From assembly GCA_964019135.1 (NCBI GenBank), contig OZ025252.1:4542823-4606822 (forward strand): a stretch of 64,000 bases of DNA, given 5' to 3'. Each line of letters opens with the position of its first letter. Position 1 is the first letter of the stretch. The stretch is from Arenicola marina (taxonomy: Eukaryota; Annelida; Polychaeta; Arenicolidae). Below are positions 1-13,090 of the stretch, piece after piece. Under the pieces are notes generated by a model. That model was not told the DNA's origin, did no database searches, and saw only the letters and a program-made list of their open reading frames with translations. A program made the translations under genes and the position numbers.

Positions 1-316
1 AAATTATGAAAAGCACATTTCTGTATCTAAATCAAGCACGCATTAAGCATCTTGAGGTGATTTACGCCAACGAAGATGATGTACCGGAGTTACTTACGTA
101 CTTGCTCTCAACCATTTTTACATATATGTTGACTTTGGAGACTAGCTAAATATAACTAATGCCAATACATAATCACACAACGCAGACACCTATTTTTGTT
201 GAATACCTCCCCCTTTATCACAAAGTTGTCGCATTTCCTCAAAAGAAAATCTTGAAAGACCTTTAATTATGCATAATTCAGTGTAAAGCGGCTGTGGCGA
301 GCGCGAGTGGACTCAC
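1..316. other. LBR intron, no exon seen
   Basis: The last visible LBR exon ends at 317 with a GTGAGT donor, read on the minus strand. Bases 1-316 are therefore the start of the next LBR intron. I see no exon encoding the conserved C-terminal sterol-reductase part here; those exons must lie before the window. Confidence 0.7.
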
Positions 317-3300
317 AGTTGAGGAGGACGAAGGCGAGGATGGCGGCCGGGTGCCACTCGACGGGGTGCTCCAGGAGGTAGCGGGTCTGGAGGCAGTACA
401 GGAAGGGCACCCAGCACAGGTCCCCGAAGGCCAGCATGAAGCCGAAGCCGTCGTGCACGATATCCATCGTCGTCAGGATCGAATCCTGCAAACATACATC
501 ATAATGCAACCATCACACTTACTATTAATCATATCCGAAGGTTAATATTAGCCATATCCTCTTGCATGATTATGTCCATACACTGTGCCTGAAAACACTG
601 ACATATAAATTGCTCCATAATAAAATGTGTCTACAATAATATACTATAAACAGTCTATAAAATTCATGTACAAAGTTGTCTATGCTACTTCCATCTGTCA
701 CGTCATGCAGTAATCCCGCCAGAGTCAACTTGCCATGGACTTTCCACTGGGGAGTGGCCATAACTATCATCGGTCGAACCATAGGACTGACCTCGAAGAA
801 GAGTGCATCAGCGACGTAGAGAGCCTGGAAGGACGACACGGCCACCAAGGCAGGCGTTAAAGTCCCCGTGGAGTGGGCCTTCAGGACGAATGCAGCGTTC
901 AGCATCACCCAGCCTATCAACCCGGGGCGGAGCTCGCAGAAAAACTTCAGGTCCAAGGGTCCCACACGAGGGTTCAACTCACCACCCATGAAGAAGTCGT
1001 AGACAGGATTACCTATGAAACAACAATCAAAAAGCTCACAAGGAAATACACAATTACAAGTTGAGAAATATAGTTTTAACCTCTTAAGTACCATATACAG
1101 CAGAAAAGTTCATAGCAACTAATATATTCACAGCGACTTTTACAAATAGTCTTAATAAATACCAGAACACACGTTCATCAAAGAGGTTTTAATGTCTGCA
1201 GCTCAACAACAGCCACACTGAACTCAAAAGGTCGAAAATAGAGGATTTAAGACATTGCAACACAAGTATTTGGGGGTATTTTCTAAGAAGAAAGCAGGAC
1301 AAATTTGAAAGCATTAAATAAAACTTCATCTCATCTTATAACACTTCATCTCATCTCATCTTACCTGAGCTGCCCCCAGCGGCCCTGTATTTGGCGGCTA
1401 TACTCCGAGAACGGATGTAGAGGCCGACAGATAAAAAGCAAGAGAAAGCCATGGCTGTCACAGCCAGCTGAGTGAATTTGTCATAGACCACGGTAACCGG
1501 GTAACCCAGGTAGATCAAACCCCCAAGGGTTATCAGGGACACACCCAGGGCAATGAAACCTGAAATATGGAGGTTGGCGAGTCAAATACCGTTGAGCTAA
1601 ACCAAAATTTATAAAGATTTGGACAATTACGAATGGGACATGGTTAAGTATATGAATAGTAATGAGAAGCAGCAAAATGTGTGTGTGAAGAATGAAAAAC
1701 TCCTTATTCATTATTCAGTGATTATATTGAACATATATCTGACAGTTCATATATGACAGTCACATAATAAACATGGGAGTATATGTAATAAAAAGTAAGT
1801 ATAAATTACATTGCGGAGGACGTCTTTCTTACCATTACACCTGTAGCTCAGACGGCCACCAGACTTGAGAGGCTGCCCACGAGCAACTCTACCCCAGGGC
1901 ACCACAGCCAACAAGACTTGGAAGAGCATCCAGCCAACAAATAGGAGGATGGCACGCGGATCCAAATAAGCTGCCAACGACAGAGGAATTGTAGGCAGTT
2001 TCTGCAAAGTGCAGGACTGAAATACAAGACAAAATAAACAATTAGCGTTTAAATCAATTTTAAAGACGATTAAGTATCCACATGATGTTACTGTAAAATT
2101 TGTAGAACAATATAGGAGTAAACTATTCTGCATTTGACTTGCTGCATTCTGGTTGTTATTTGTAACACTTAGAGTACACCTTATAAATAGTTGGTTTGAC
2201 ATTCAGCCATTACCTACCTTTGCCCCACAAGCCAAATTAATGAGCAGCACAGTGGCAGGAAGTCCTATTGTCATGAGGAACGCTCCACAGGGGCCACCAA
2301 ACTCATACTTGAAGCTTGTGTCACGTGTAGCCTGTTCTTTCTTCTCCCGCTTGCTTCCAGGCTTTTCAACTGGCTCTGAGTTTTGCAATTTTTGATCATC
2401 CTCTTGCTACACAAATAAAACAAATCAGAACTTCTCAAAACAAACACAAATGTTCACTCATAGTACTCGTATATTTGTGTTCATGATGGATTAACCAGTA
2501 GCTGCTTCAATAAAAGGGTGATGGTAAAGCTGGTGTGAAAGTTTCCAAAGCTGTATGGTTATGCTGGTAGAAGCTGCCTATTGTATTCATAAGTGAGTAG
2601 CAAACTCATTAAGTTAAATACAATTACATACCACATTTACAAGTGCTGGTGAAACTTGCAACATATATTAACCTTGGCAAGAAATGTTGGGAAAAAATAT
2701 AAATCATAGTATGTGTCATTCCTGGTCCAGGAAACCACATACAAGTACCTTGTCAGACAATTCCATCAATCTAGCTGATTGGCGCACTGGGGTGGTCGGA
2801 GCCTTTTTTTGGCGACTAGATGAGGAAGATTTAGCGGGAGTCTTCCTGCTTGGAGAAGGGCTCTGCTTGGCTTTACGAGCAGGTGACCTAGAACGTGCCC
2901 GGCCACGACTGCGGGACCTACTGCGGCTCCTCGACCTAGTCCTACCAGGCGACCTGCTTCTTTCACTGGTCTTCATTCTGCTTTCAGCCTGGAGAGTGAA
3001 GCAAGTTATTATATTACATGTGCCACATTAAAATAACAGCCAGCCTATAATTAACAACTGATAAAGGACATATCATTTAATGATTTTATGATATATATTT
3101 ATTTAATATCAAGTATATTCAGTATGTGCAGATATTTCAAGTTTTAGTACCGGTCCCAATAAATTGTTAAACAGTTCATTATAAATGATATATCTATTAT
3201 TAAAGCTGCTCATACAGCGATGTTTCTTATGAGAAATATTTCACATTTTTCAAGACTCAAGTCCATATTGCTTAAATGCATAAATAAACATGTAATAAAT

Positions 3301-3687
3301 CGAAAAGCAAATTTTTCCTTGTGTACCTTGTGTACCGGTACTACCGGTTTGTTATAAAAAATAAATATCATTGCCAATTTTGAACAAGATAGATTTGATA
3401 ATTGATACAAAAGCCAGACCAAAGTAAAGTTCAAAACCATTATCTTTTGGGTGGAAAATGACTATATAGGCAGCTTCAATTATCTTCTAATATTTAAAAC
3501 TTACGACCACATGCTTTGGTGCAAGTTCAAGTTCAGTACCATCATCGAACTGAACTAGTATCCGTTCAGGATTAGTGATAAATGCCTTCACTGTGGCAGG
3601 ATACCACAGAGGACCTTTCCCATTCTTGCCGTACACACGCTCATTCAATTCATACAGTGGATCCACCGATCTGCGCTTCGAAGCCAT
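317..3687 (-). CDS. LBR: Lamin B receptor / delta(14)-sterol reductase, 5' part of gene
   Basis: Inner nuclear membrane protein that tethers chromatin and lamin and carries a C14-sterol reductase domain of cholesterol synthesis. Seven exons with GT-AG borders and continuous phase: 3505-3687, 2749-2988, 2218-2406, 1833-2016, 1365-1559, 792-1012, 317-485, giving about 460 residues. Exon 1 encodes the Tudor domain (residues 1-61, [23 protein letters not shown]). Exon 2 is an arginine/serine-rich linker ([15 protein letters not shown]). Exons 3-7 hold hydrophobic membrane segments with the family blocks [27 protein letters not shown] and [16 protein letters not shown]. The start is the ATG at 3687-3685, in context ACCATGG, shortly after a likely acceptor. 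The last exon ends in phase 1, so the gene runs off the window and the catalytic C-terminus is not visible. The Tudor plus RS plus reductase order separates LBR from TM7SF2, which lacks the first two. Confidence 0.95.
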
Positions 3688-5808
3688 GGTTATCCCTTGA
3701 CAAACAGATTATCAGTTCAATGTCAAAGCGATTCAATGTATCGCCAAGCAGTTACTGCAAGTCAATGTAATTAAATTAAAGAAAATAAAGACAAAGTATA
3801 GAAACCAAAATGATAAATTGCCCACACCATCAAAAATATGATTATCTTCAACTAATAGTTAATATAATTAGATAAAAAAAAAAAAATTGGAATAAAAACA
3901 AAACTTATAATTAGCTGCAAGTTTAGATTAACTTCATTATTTCAATAATTGGTGGGGTGAGCAGTTTAAAGATAAGACCCTTAAACCAAACATGCAGTTA
4001 TGATCATGCATATGTCCAATAAAGCAACTGCTAGTAAAAACCAGCATCATTCCAAAATGTTAATAGCTAGTATTGGGAAAATATAAAGTGTAAGGAAGAA
4101 AAACAGTATGTGGCCGCTATAACCAGGAAAGGGATAGGTATTAATGGTAATTAATCTATTACTACAGTTTAAAATAATGTAGATACATGAAAAAGATATA
4201 TTTATTGAAAAATGTCTTCATCCTTGTAAATCTGGAATAAAATATATTCCTATATGATCTACTGTATTTTCTGGTACTTTATGTTTTCACTCATGAAGAA
4301 TGACTAAATTTTGACTCAATTGTTTCTTTTAAATAAATAATTAAAATCAAGGCCTTTAAGTTTCAGCTAAAGATAAAATTATAATTTAAAATATTGTATT
4401 AACAAACTCTATCCAGGCTTGATAAATAGTAAATATAGTTCTAACAATTATAAATATTCATATTTAAGGTGATCTACTTTATTGGCAGTTGACCAATACA
4501 AACTTTCATTTATGTAAGCCAAAATAAATTATCTTAACTATATAAATAAATATTATCTTAATTTTTTTGATAAAAAAAATTCAAATATCACTATAAATAT
4601 CTAAATATAGGATAAATGATTTAATTTTTATAGTAAAACCTTTTTCACTTAATAACATCTACTACTTTTGAAATTATATGGATTAAGATAAAATTAAATT
4701 TATCTACATTATTCTGACTATTATTATAATACTGTTAATTATAAAATACTATAGATGTTAATGTAAACGAACAAGCTTTCTAGGTTTAACCTATTAATGC
4801 TATAATTACAACAATAAATATCTGACTGATAAATATAGATCTAACCCTAAGCAAAAAAATGTATCAGCAATGTAAAAACTTTAATGATGTAATAAATATG
4901 AAAGATTCTTTCCCACCTAGTCCGAAAGTTTAAATGGTATCAGTCTTGACATGTATATCAAGATTAAACTTTTATCTAACTTTCAAGCTTTCCCACATAA
5001 GTTAATAAGATGTAAGCTTTTTTATTTAGTTTTAAAGAAGTCTAGTTATTTATTGCATGCAATATATGTAAACTATATGCAAAAAAAGTAATTATATCTT
5101 TGAGTTATCAATTGTCTTATGTCTAAGTTATGAGCTGATCGAGTAACTTTTATTTTTGTCATAATAATCTTCACTGACTTCATTTCAGCATTAAACAGTC
5201 TAAAGTGACCTAACTTATATCTATTTGTATTTTTACTTTTGTCATCATCTTCCGCATCAAGCTTATTTGTATTTAATGATGCTTAGTTTGCTTTGCTAGA
5301 TCTAGGTGTTTTCCCTGGGTTTGTTTGAGCTCATATCGAAACCACTTTACTGACTTATTCGGGAAACTGGGGACCCCTGGTCGTGCAGTTTTCACCATGG
5401 ACTCAACGATAAAGTACTCGGCGTGGGTCAATCAGAAACAAGGTTGCCGTGACCCACTTTCCTTTCGTCAGAGGTCGCTGCACTTCCGTTTTTCCTCATC
5501 GTGCTGATGCAAATACTTGGGGTAGATCCAAGTTATTGAAATTGCAAGATGTTTCTTAGTGCCCTGCTTCATATATTATGTCCCCACCAGAAATATATGA
5601 ACCTTCAACATGCACAAAAAGACAAATGCCAGAACAACACAACAAAGCGATGAGAGACACATGAAAATGGCGGACAGTGACAATTTTCATTGTTGTTGTC
5701 GACCGCCATTTGAACACAACGGGAGAAAATAGAGCTAAAGACTTTGCATTGCACAGCGAATTGCTAGTAATACACATTCTATATCAACTACTTGAAATGC
5801 ATACTTAC
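3688..5808 (-). other. AT-rich 5'UTR intron of LBR
   Basis: A very AT-rich stretch without open coding sequence between the LBR start exon (acceptor AG at 3697-3696, minus) and a perfect donor GTAAGTAT at 5808-5801. The simplest reading is a 2.1-kb intron in the LBR 5'UTR. No transposon or RNA gene was recognised. Confidence 0.5.
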
Positions 5809-6000
5809 GTTTTAACGCGATCACCAAGTCTAGAAGGAGAAATTTAACTTAATTTGCGTACGAGAAACGCTGCGATCGGCCACTTGTCTTTCCAAAATAC
5901 GCTTCAACCGACGCTTCGCGGGGTTCGCAGCGATTGGCCAAACCGCCCGTGACCTAGTTTCTAACATTTCTATTGGATGTTGTTCCCTCATTCATATTCA
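5809..6000 (-). promoter_or_regulatory. Putative LBR 5'UTR exon and CCAAT-type promoter
   Basis: Just upstream (minus strand) of the consensus donor at 5808 the sequence becomes more GC-rich and carries two inverted CCAAT boxes (ATTGG on plus at 5933 and 5972). This fits a TATA-less housekeeping promoter with a short noncoding first exon for LBR. The transcription start is inferred, not seen. Confidence 0.45.
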
Positions 6001-6254
6001 TGACTTCAGTGCTGCGGTTGTGTCTACACGCCAAGAGTGACGCCAAGCAGCGCCAGAGGGCGCCACCAAAGCGTTGGCCAAGAATCTACAGAAGTTTGTT
6101 GACTTTTTTTTTGTGCGGCCTAGCGCTGCGTCTTGATTCCATTCAGGAGGTTGAATGCTTTGCTCAGCCTCGAACTGTATCCAGGTGTATGCAGGCGTTT
6201 GCACGGCTTCTGACCTGTTTTGGAAATATGTTAATTTACTCCAAAACATATTAG

Positions 6255-7190
6255 CATAACGTTACATAACGTACAGCTCATTTGCAGGAGTAAGCGGGTA
6301 CCCACGATATACATGGGCGTGTCCTGGGGGCGTGTCCGGGGGAGTGGGGCACAGGCGGGATGCGCCCCCCCTTTCAGACCCTAAGATATATCTGCCCCCC
6401 CCCCCCCCCCTTTTCAAATTATGTACGCCTCCTTCCCTTTCACCCCCCACCCTCCTCGATTTTGTACACCACGGTCACCTGCGTCTCAGGCTTCTACTTT
6501 GGCGCAAGTGCGCCCAGGCTATCCCGACACGCATTTGTTATGTCTGTGTGCACCCCCCCCCCCCCACCCACCTTTCAAGAATTCCTGCACACGCCCCTAC
6601 TATATATTTGGGAGGAAGCTCTAGGTTACACACCAATAGGTCGTGCGTAGAAAAGTATATGGTGTTAAGTAGTGCCTAAAATATGATCGTATATCAGGGT
6701 TATATGGTTACTGGTTATTTCTTTCTTTGTTATATATTGTTTCTTTTACTAATGTTTGGCCAGATTAGTGCTTGTTGCATTAATCTGTGGCGTATTTAAT
6801 CATGATTGCGGACGTTACGGGTGCGTGGTTCGGTCGACCTCATCACATGCTGATTCGCTGGGTGTTTAATTTTTGGCGGGTCGCGCTAGGGGGGGGGGGT
6901 GTCATACTATGGGCTGTAGCTAAAAATATCGCACGTGAACCTATGTTCTGTTTGTTTTTAAAATAAAGTTGGATCCTTGCTCTATAATTTCCTATGGCTC
7001 ATATAGTCAAACATGGTTACCGATTTTTTTTCTAGCATGGGGTTGAAAATTTGGGCTTTTGCATTACTTAACATGGGGATGGTTTCTATTGGTGTGTAAC
7101 CTCTAGGGGAGACTGGGCGAACTTATCTCTTACTAGTTTACCACTCCCCCCCACCCCTTCATCCCCCCAAAGAAGACAGTCCGGTGTGGC
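6255..7190. repeat. Low-complexity intergenic DNA with poly-C tracts
   Basis: Contains poly-C runs of 10-20 bases (about 6391-6412, 6550-6563) and a poly-G run near 6890. Short proline/cysteine-rich ORFs on both strands come from the C-runs and are not genes. No exon recognised. Confidence 0.6.
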
Positions 7191-7194
7191 ATGC

Positions 7195-7515
7195 GGAAGT
7201 GTCCCAGCTGCCCCCCTTATATAAGATACATAATATTGAGACCCTCTCGCTCCATGTGTTCGTAGCCTACATTGTCATTATGATAGATACAGGTCGACAA
7301 ATCCGCATGGAGGACAATCCCGCATAGGCCTACCATACGTTGTCACATGCGGAAATGCCCCCCCCCCCCCCACCCCATGCAGAGATGCCCCCTTTATATA
7401 AAATACATGATATTGAAACCCTCTCCGCTCCATGTGATCGTACAGTGACGTTATGATAGATACAGGGGCGGGGGGGCATCTCCGCATTGGGGGTATTTGC
7501 GCATGGGACACCGGC
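7195..7515. repeat. Direct repeat of a dispersed TATATAA / poly-C element
   Basis: Two copies of an ~87-bp unit, 7208-7294 and 7386-7472, period 178, share ATATAA, CATGATATTGA-like and CTCCATGTG blocks and end in ATGATAGATACAGG. A third copy, inverted, is at 27034-27122 inside SRP9 intron 1. This is a dispersed repeat family, probably a nonautonomous element. Confidence 0.6.
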
Positions 7516-7519
7516 CGCT

Positions 7520-10500
7520 GTCATGGTTGTAACGGGTATGGGAAGCCACTGTTCGGGTGTCGCGGTCTTCGTCTCTATTCACACAGCTTTAACTGAGCGC
7601 CTTATGACAAAAACAGGTTTTTTTTTTGGGGGGGGGGGGTCCTGATCACTGCCGGGTTCTCTGTTTTCTTTGTAACATTTGCGACAGAAGACAGACAGCT
7701 AGGACAGGATAAGAATGCACCTGTAAGGATTGGGACAGATTATGCCGTCGAAAGCATTTGAGCAGCTTAAATGGCCATGAGAGCCAAGTGACCACCATGG
7801 AGAGGGGTACCCCATCTGAATCGCGAATCCCCAAGAATTAGGGAGAGCAATATATATGCAGCTAATTTCGTGCTTCACCATAAATTTGGATTGGAGCCGC
7901 TTATGTAAAGCACGGAATTGGAGCTGGATATGTGAAATATGTAACTGGAGACGGCTATATACGCAACACGCGATGACACCGAAAAAAGGATAGAATATAC
8001 ACCAGAAAGTGAGAGATTTTGTTAGCCTCTTTATTTAAGTCTTTTCTGTACTACTACACTTTGAATAAATCAATTAATGTACAATATTCCACACACATCG
8101 ATACATACAATTTGTACATGCTTGACTCTTGAAAGGTTATAGGTACCCCAGTCGCGGAGGGTCCAACTATACATCAGCGTAGTATAAATTATTTTATTCA
8201 TTTATGTCCACCATGGCATGTTATCAGATTTCGGTCGTGAGCGAAGGATCCTGTTCGCCCAAGGCCAATGTTCGCGCGCACTGAGTACCATTAGTAGTAC
8301 TCTTTGATTCCACCAGTAGTATAGCTTATAGCGCAACATAAAAAAAACACAAGATATTTTACCAGCAATTGAAATAACGTTGAGTGAAGATACCACGTAC
8401 GGAATGCATACTAAAGTAGGGGGACTGTTTTCAGTAGAGAACAAACAACGTTGAATAACAAGCAGAAGTTGCACGTAAAATGCTCATACAAATGACGGAG
8501 CCGGTCACGAAGATATTTCTCATCTGTGATAAGCTCCCGGATTCCCTTCACATAGGAAACTATCAACCCACAAGCTAGACATAAATAACAAGCCCTCTCT
8601 GTCATGTTCCTCGACATTTTAAAATAAAAAATCGCCGGAAGAACAGAACTGTTTAAACTGCCACGTTACCTCATGGCTTGTCTACCCCCACAGCGACTAT
8701 AGGACTAGCGCGGACGACTAAACTATAGACTGACCACGTGTAGGTCATGTGCTGGCCACCAGTCATCCAGCTATATATATCATTTCCCGAATAGAATCAC
8801 AGCACGTGGGTGGATATGGCATCGTACCAAACCTTCAAGCGACCTTGGGAAAACCAAGGATGAAGCATACATATTGTATACTTACAAGAGTGACTCGAAA
8901 ATCGTCCGATGAGGACAACCTGTAACTTTTATAATGATGTTCACATTATTTTTTAGTTTACTAAACGTCAATCAGGTTGCATCTTCACTTACAGGTGTCG
9001 TCTCATATCTACCTTCACTTTAAAGGGCAAAACACACGGCTGAAATGTCTGTGCAATTTTGATGACGTAGTACACAAGAAAGCGTCCGTGTATACCTATT
9101 AAAACCTGATAAAGACGACATTCTTTAACATGCTCCCCACTTAGTTACTGCACACTATAACATCGTATCTGTGCAAGAAGCGCGTCCATATTCCACTTCC
9201 ATTTTCAACATTTCAAAAATGTTTTTCAGGTGCCTGGATGCAGAATTCATATGGCCAACGCTGTCTAAACCTCAATGACTGAGATGACAGGTGTCGAAAA
9301 TTAAACCAAAACACCCTGGGCGCTAAAGAAAATCACCAGAAGAGCACAAAGAGTAAAAATATGTATAAATAACATCACTTTTGAAAGTACAAAATATATG
9401 GAGTCCCAAGTCGTGTTTAAGAGACCCTGTATATTATTTAGTAAAGCGGGAACTGGCAGTTATGCTGTCAAAATGCTAGCTATATCATATAACTTGCTTT
9501 GTTCTGATCAGCTTCTTTCTGTGATCGCTCACACATCGTCAATAGTCAAAGAATTAGGGTTGTCACGGAAATACCACAGACATAATAAATGCACATATAT
9601 TCCCCATTCCGTCGAGAAACTTCAGAGGGGACAACCACTGAACGAAAGAAGAAGCTCCGACAAAGCTGGCTATTAGCACATCTCTATGGCGATATAGTAC
9701 CTTGGGGAGATGTCTCGTTAGTTAATACCATCAGGCAAGTGACGTCACACACGAACGTCATCATCATGAGCTGAAGCGACCTCTCGTGGTAAGGACACAC
9801 ACTAGGTACTGGTACACCTGGCACAGCGTTCACTTAACGATACAGAATAACACGAAATAAATGTACATTCATTTATATAAATATATACAGTGTTATGAAG
9901 TTACCAAAACGTTGATATATTAGGGCGAACTATTCACGATGATCAATGGAAACAGTCTTCTTGAGCGATCCGTTCCCTTTGTAGTATACAGCAATGGTGG
10001 AATATTTCCCACTTTGTCCATTGTAACATGCAATGGCAGAATAAACAACAGCTTTTCTTAAATAAAAAGCAGGTTTAGATCTAGTTGCCATAGACCCTGG
10101 GGGGCGCTTCACTAAGATACGAACTCGTAACCATAACTTTACATTTCACATGCTAATTCCACGATGTTTCATGACAAAAGCATTAAAGCTCCAGATAGCT
10201 ATGATAAAACAGTTGTTTCACCTCCAACGTGGCATTTAAAAAATATATTACGAGCGAAGGTTACGAGACTGTAGTGAAACGGTCCCCAGAACTTCTCACA
10301 GTGGCGCAAAGAAGAGGCCAAACTGTCGTCGGCCAGAGCGTTTGTAGCTTGAGAGATTGAGGCGGGTAATGATAAGAGTGAATGGGAAAATGAGGGAGAG
10401 GGAGGGGTCAGATGGGCTCTCATCTTTAGCTGCATCGGCATAGTTACCTCTGCCATGTCTCCGACTCAGTGCCCCGACATATCGATTCGAGACAACTGTA

Positions 10501-11810
10501 CTTTTGCTGGTTGACACGCATCATAAGACTCGAGTTCTAGCGAAGAATATCCTTTTGTAGGGTGAAACCGATTCACGACAAAAAAAGCGAGAGCGACCGA
10601 ATTAGTCACGCACGCGGTTTAATGTGGCTCCATCTAGCGTACGATTTCGTTAACATCGGCACCACCTGAACACATGAACAACTGTAGAAGCCTTGACTAA
10701 ATCAACACAGTATAATTCTTATTAAGTTTACAGCAGTATTCGCGACGTCAACTTGTCTAAGGCCAAACTACCAGGAGCACATATACAAAATATACACTAA
10801 ACAACTAAGGTTATCACAAGACACATTTGCATAAAACAACCCTTAAATAAGAAAAAAAAACACGAAAGACTTTATCTGTTCACCTTTCACGCTGCATCTC
10901 AAGCACTACGTCAAAGAAAGCTCCATCCTCCCTTGAGATACTAAACAACCTTGTCAATTTGTAATCAACCAAAGTCACACGGGAAAAACACTAGACTGGG
11001 ACCAACTGTGGGAAATGGGAAGGGTTGGTGTGGAGGAGGGTGAGGGGACGGGAGAGGACAGTTATCCTGGCTGATTTTCGGCGCTTTCGAAGCCGCTCCA
11101 ATCGTCTGATAATGGTTCATTCACAAGCATAATACCAGGCGTAAAGATTCGGCCATGCGTGAATGAAATGGCACGCTGGTTATGAGATCAAAAGAAGCAC
11201 ACAGCCACGTTGCAGGTTGTGTATAGATACCGCACAAAGCAGGCGCCCCCCCCCCCCCCCACCACCTCCACCACCCCCACTGAGCAGGCTATCCACCAGC
11301 CCATCAAATACTCTGCCTCGCTGTTTGTCAGCTAAAAGAAAGAAACACCTGCTGACTCCGAGAAGTATATACCAGTGCGGGCGTCTATACGTTACCCAAG
11401 TTCACTGGACAGAAGCAAGCAGCGAAAACGCGTAGGTACAAACAACCATGCCGTTTGGATACCTGACAATTTTTTCCGTTCGATTTCCTATGACAGAAAC
11501 CGTGATACAATCAGAAAATACGAACTTCTCCATTGCACTATGGCTTTTTTTTGTTCCCTGTTCCCTATCCGTTGTTCAATGATTCCATCAGATTACATGG
11601 CCAGAAGATGTAACTAACTTTGCTGATTCGTGGACCTTCCAATGCTGATTAAAGTATGCTTCTGTCGAAGACTTTCGACTTTCGTGCGTCCTGACCAGCG
11701 TGGGTGAGGTACAATCGAACCGAGGGCCTCCATCCACACGGAGACCACCAATCACAGCATCAACAGACGCATAGATTGGCATTGATGGCTGGTTCACATC
11801 TCACAGATCG
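7520..11810. other. Intergenic or Ena 3'UTR/flank, no gene recognised
   Basis: Mixed-composition DNA with only short random ORFs. It lies downstream of the Ena/VASP stop codon (13091, minus) and may partly be Ena 3'UTR, but I could not single out a poly(A) site; minus-strand AATAAA occurs near 8030. Poly-G at 7630 and poly-C near 11238-11260 are the only striking local structures. Confidence 0.5.
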
Positions 11811-11817
11811 GGATAAC

Positions 11818-12088
11818 ACCAGGCTACAATTGGTAGGTAAGTTGTATATTCAGGACGCTTTAACCACTTCTGGTCATATCAGGTCAGTGGGAGAAGGAAG
11901 GGAGAGCGGAGCCATGCCCCAGGGGTAACCCCCTACTCTTTGCAAATGACATGGGATCTTTATCCTGCGACCACACAGACATGGCCACAGCGGAGTGCGA
12001 ACCACCGATCCACGCGCCGTTAGGCTCTCATGTGGCCAGACCACTTAAGGCGACCGCTCTAGCCCACTGAGCTGCGGGACCGGTCCCC
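11818..12088 (-). repeat. tRNA-derived SINE (family 1)
   Basis: The reverse complement begins with a tRNA-like head (CAGTGGGCTAGAGCGGTCG, A-box region; GGTGGTTCGCACTCC, B-box region). It then has a body with TGTGTGGTCGCAGGATAAAG and a tail ending in CTGAATATACAAC. Head, body and tail match the plus-strand copy at 37535-37785, so this is one SINE family. No intact tRNA cloverleaf is present. Confidence 0.75.
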
Positions 12089-13090
12089 AGGCTACGAAGC
12101 CATAACTCAATCCCGGTTGACTCCAAATTGTCTGGTGTCGCATCTTCATCGAATGGACTTCTTTACGTCACAAGTCTCGTCACCTTACTCCGCGTAGAGG
12201 TTAGAGTATATCGTTGTTATGTGATATCCACGCTCATAATCATTACTATGATGACCACAATATCACATGCAAGGCCAGCCCTGCGTTCAAGAGAAGAGGG
12301 AGAGAGGGGGCGAGGGTGGGTGGCGGCGGGGGGGGGGTCCGGTCAGCGTTTAAAAAGGGATTTCTCTTTCGGACGACGAAAGAGGTTGAGATATCCACAA
12401 AGCACAGGTCACCCGGGGGAGGAATATGGTGTTTCATACAGACATCACCCTCGTCAGACAATGACATAATGATAGCGTATTCTCAACTTTTATACAGTTT
12501 CCCCCAGTCGAGGGAATAGTAAAAAAAAAAAAGACATTTATATCTTTACACCGAACATTCTAAAAAAAGTTCCCCTCTTAGCAATACAGCGATAATGATA
12601 AAAGAAACAACCATATACAATTGTATAACTATACCAATATCGGAGGTAAAAAAATCAGATTTAATGACACTATGACCGATGATACGCTTTGCGCAATGCG
12701 GACCCAGTGACTTTTAACACACGCTCGGAGAAATTCCTCTTCATTCGGCACCAGCCCGCTCGAGGGAAGCACCTGCAGCTCGCCATCGCGGCGCCATCTC
12801 ACACACAGACCACGTGCTCCCCTCAGTCGCGCGCGCCACGTAGCGGCCGTTGTCCAGTTGGGATTTTAGGAAGATCCGGGGAGAGTAAGGAAACCCAACG
12901 AGTGACACGGCTCAGTCGGGATCATAGGGAGCTCCCCTATCCACGCGAAGCCGCTGGTTGAAGTGAATTGAACCTTCCACGTAAAGTGCTGGAAGCGGTT
13001 GTGTTTTCTGTCTTGTTTTCTCCCTAGTAGCGAGCCAGCTCAGTACTATAAGTACTAACAGTCCTTGGCAAGAAGTCCCCGCAGCACACG
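12089..13090. other. Ena/VASP 3' flank or UTR
   Basis: Directly downstream of the Ena stop codon on the minus strand. Contains a poly-G run near 12331 and no supported ORF. The proximal part is probably 3'UTR by position only. Confidence 0.4.
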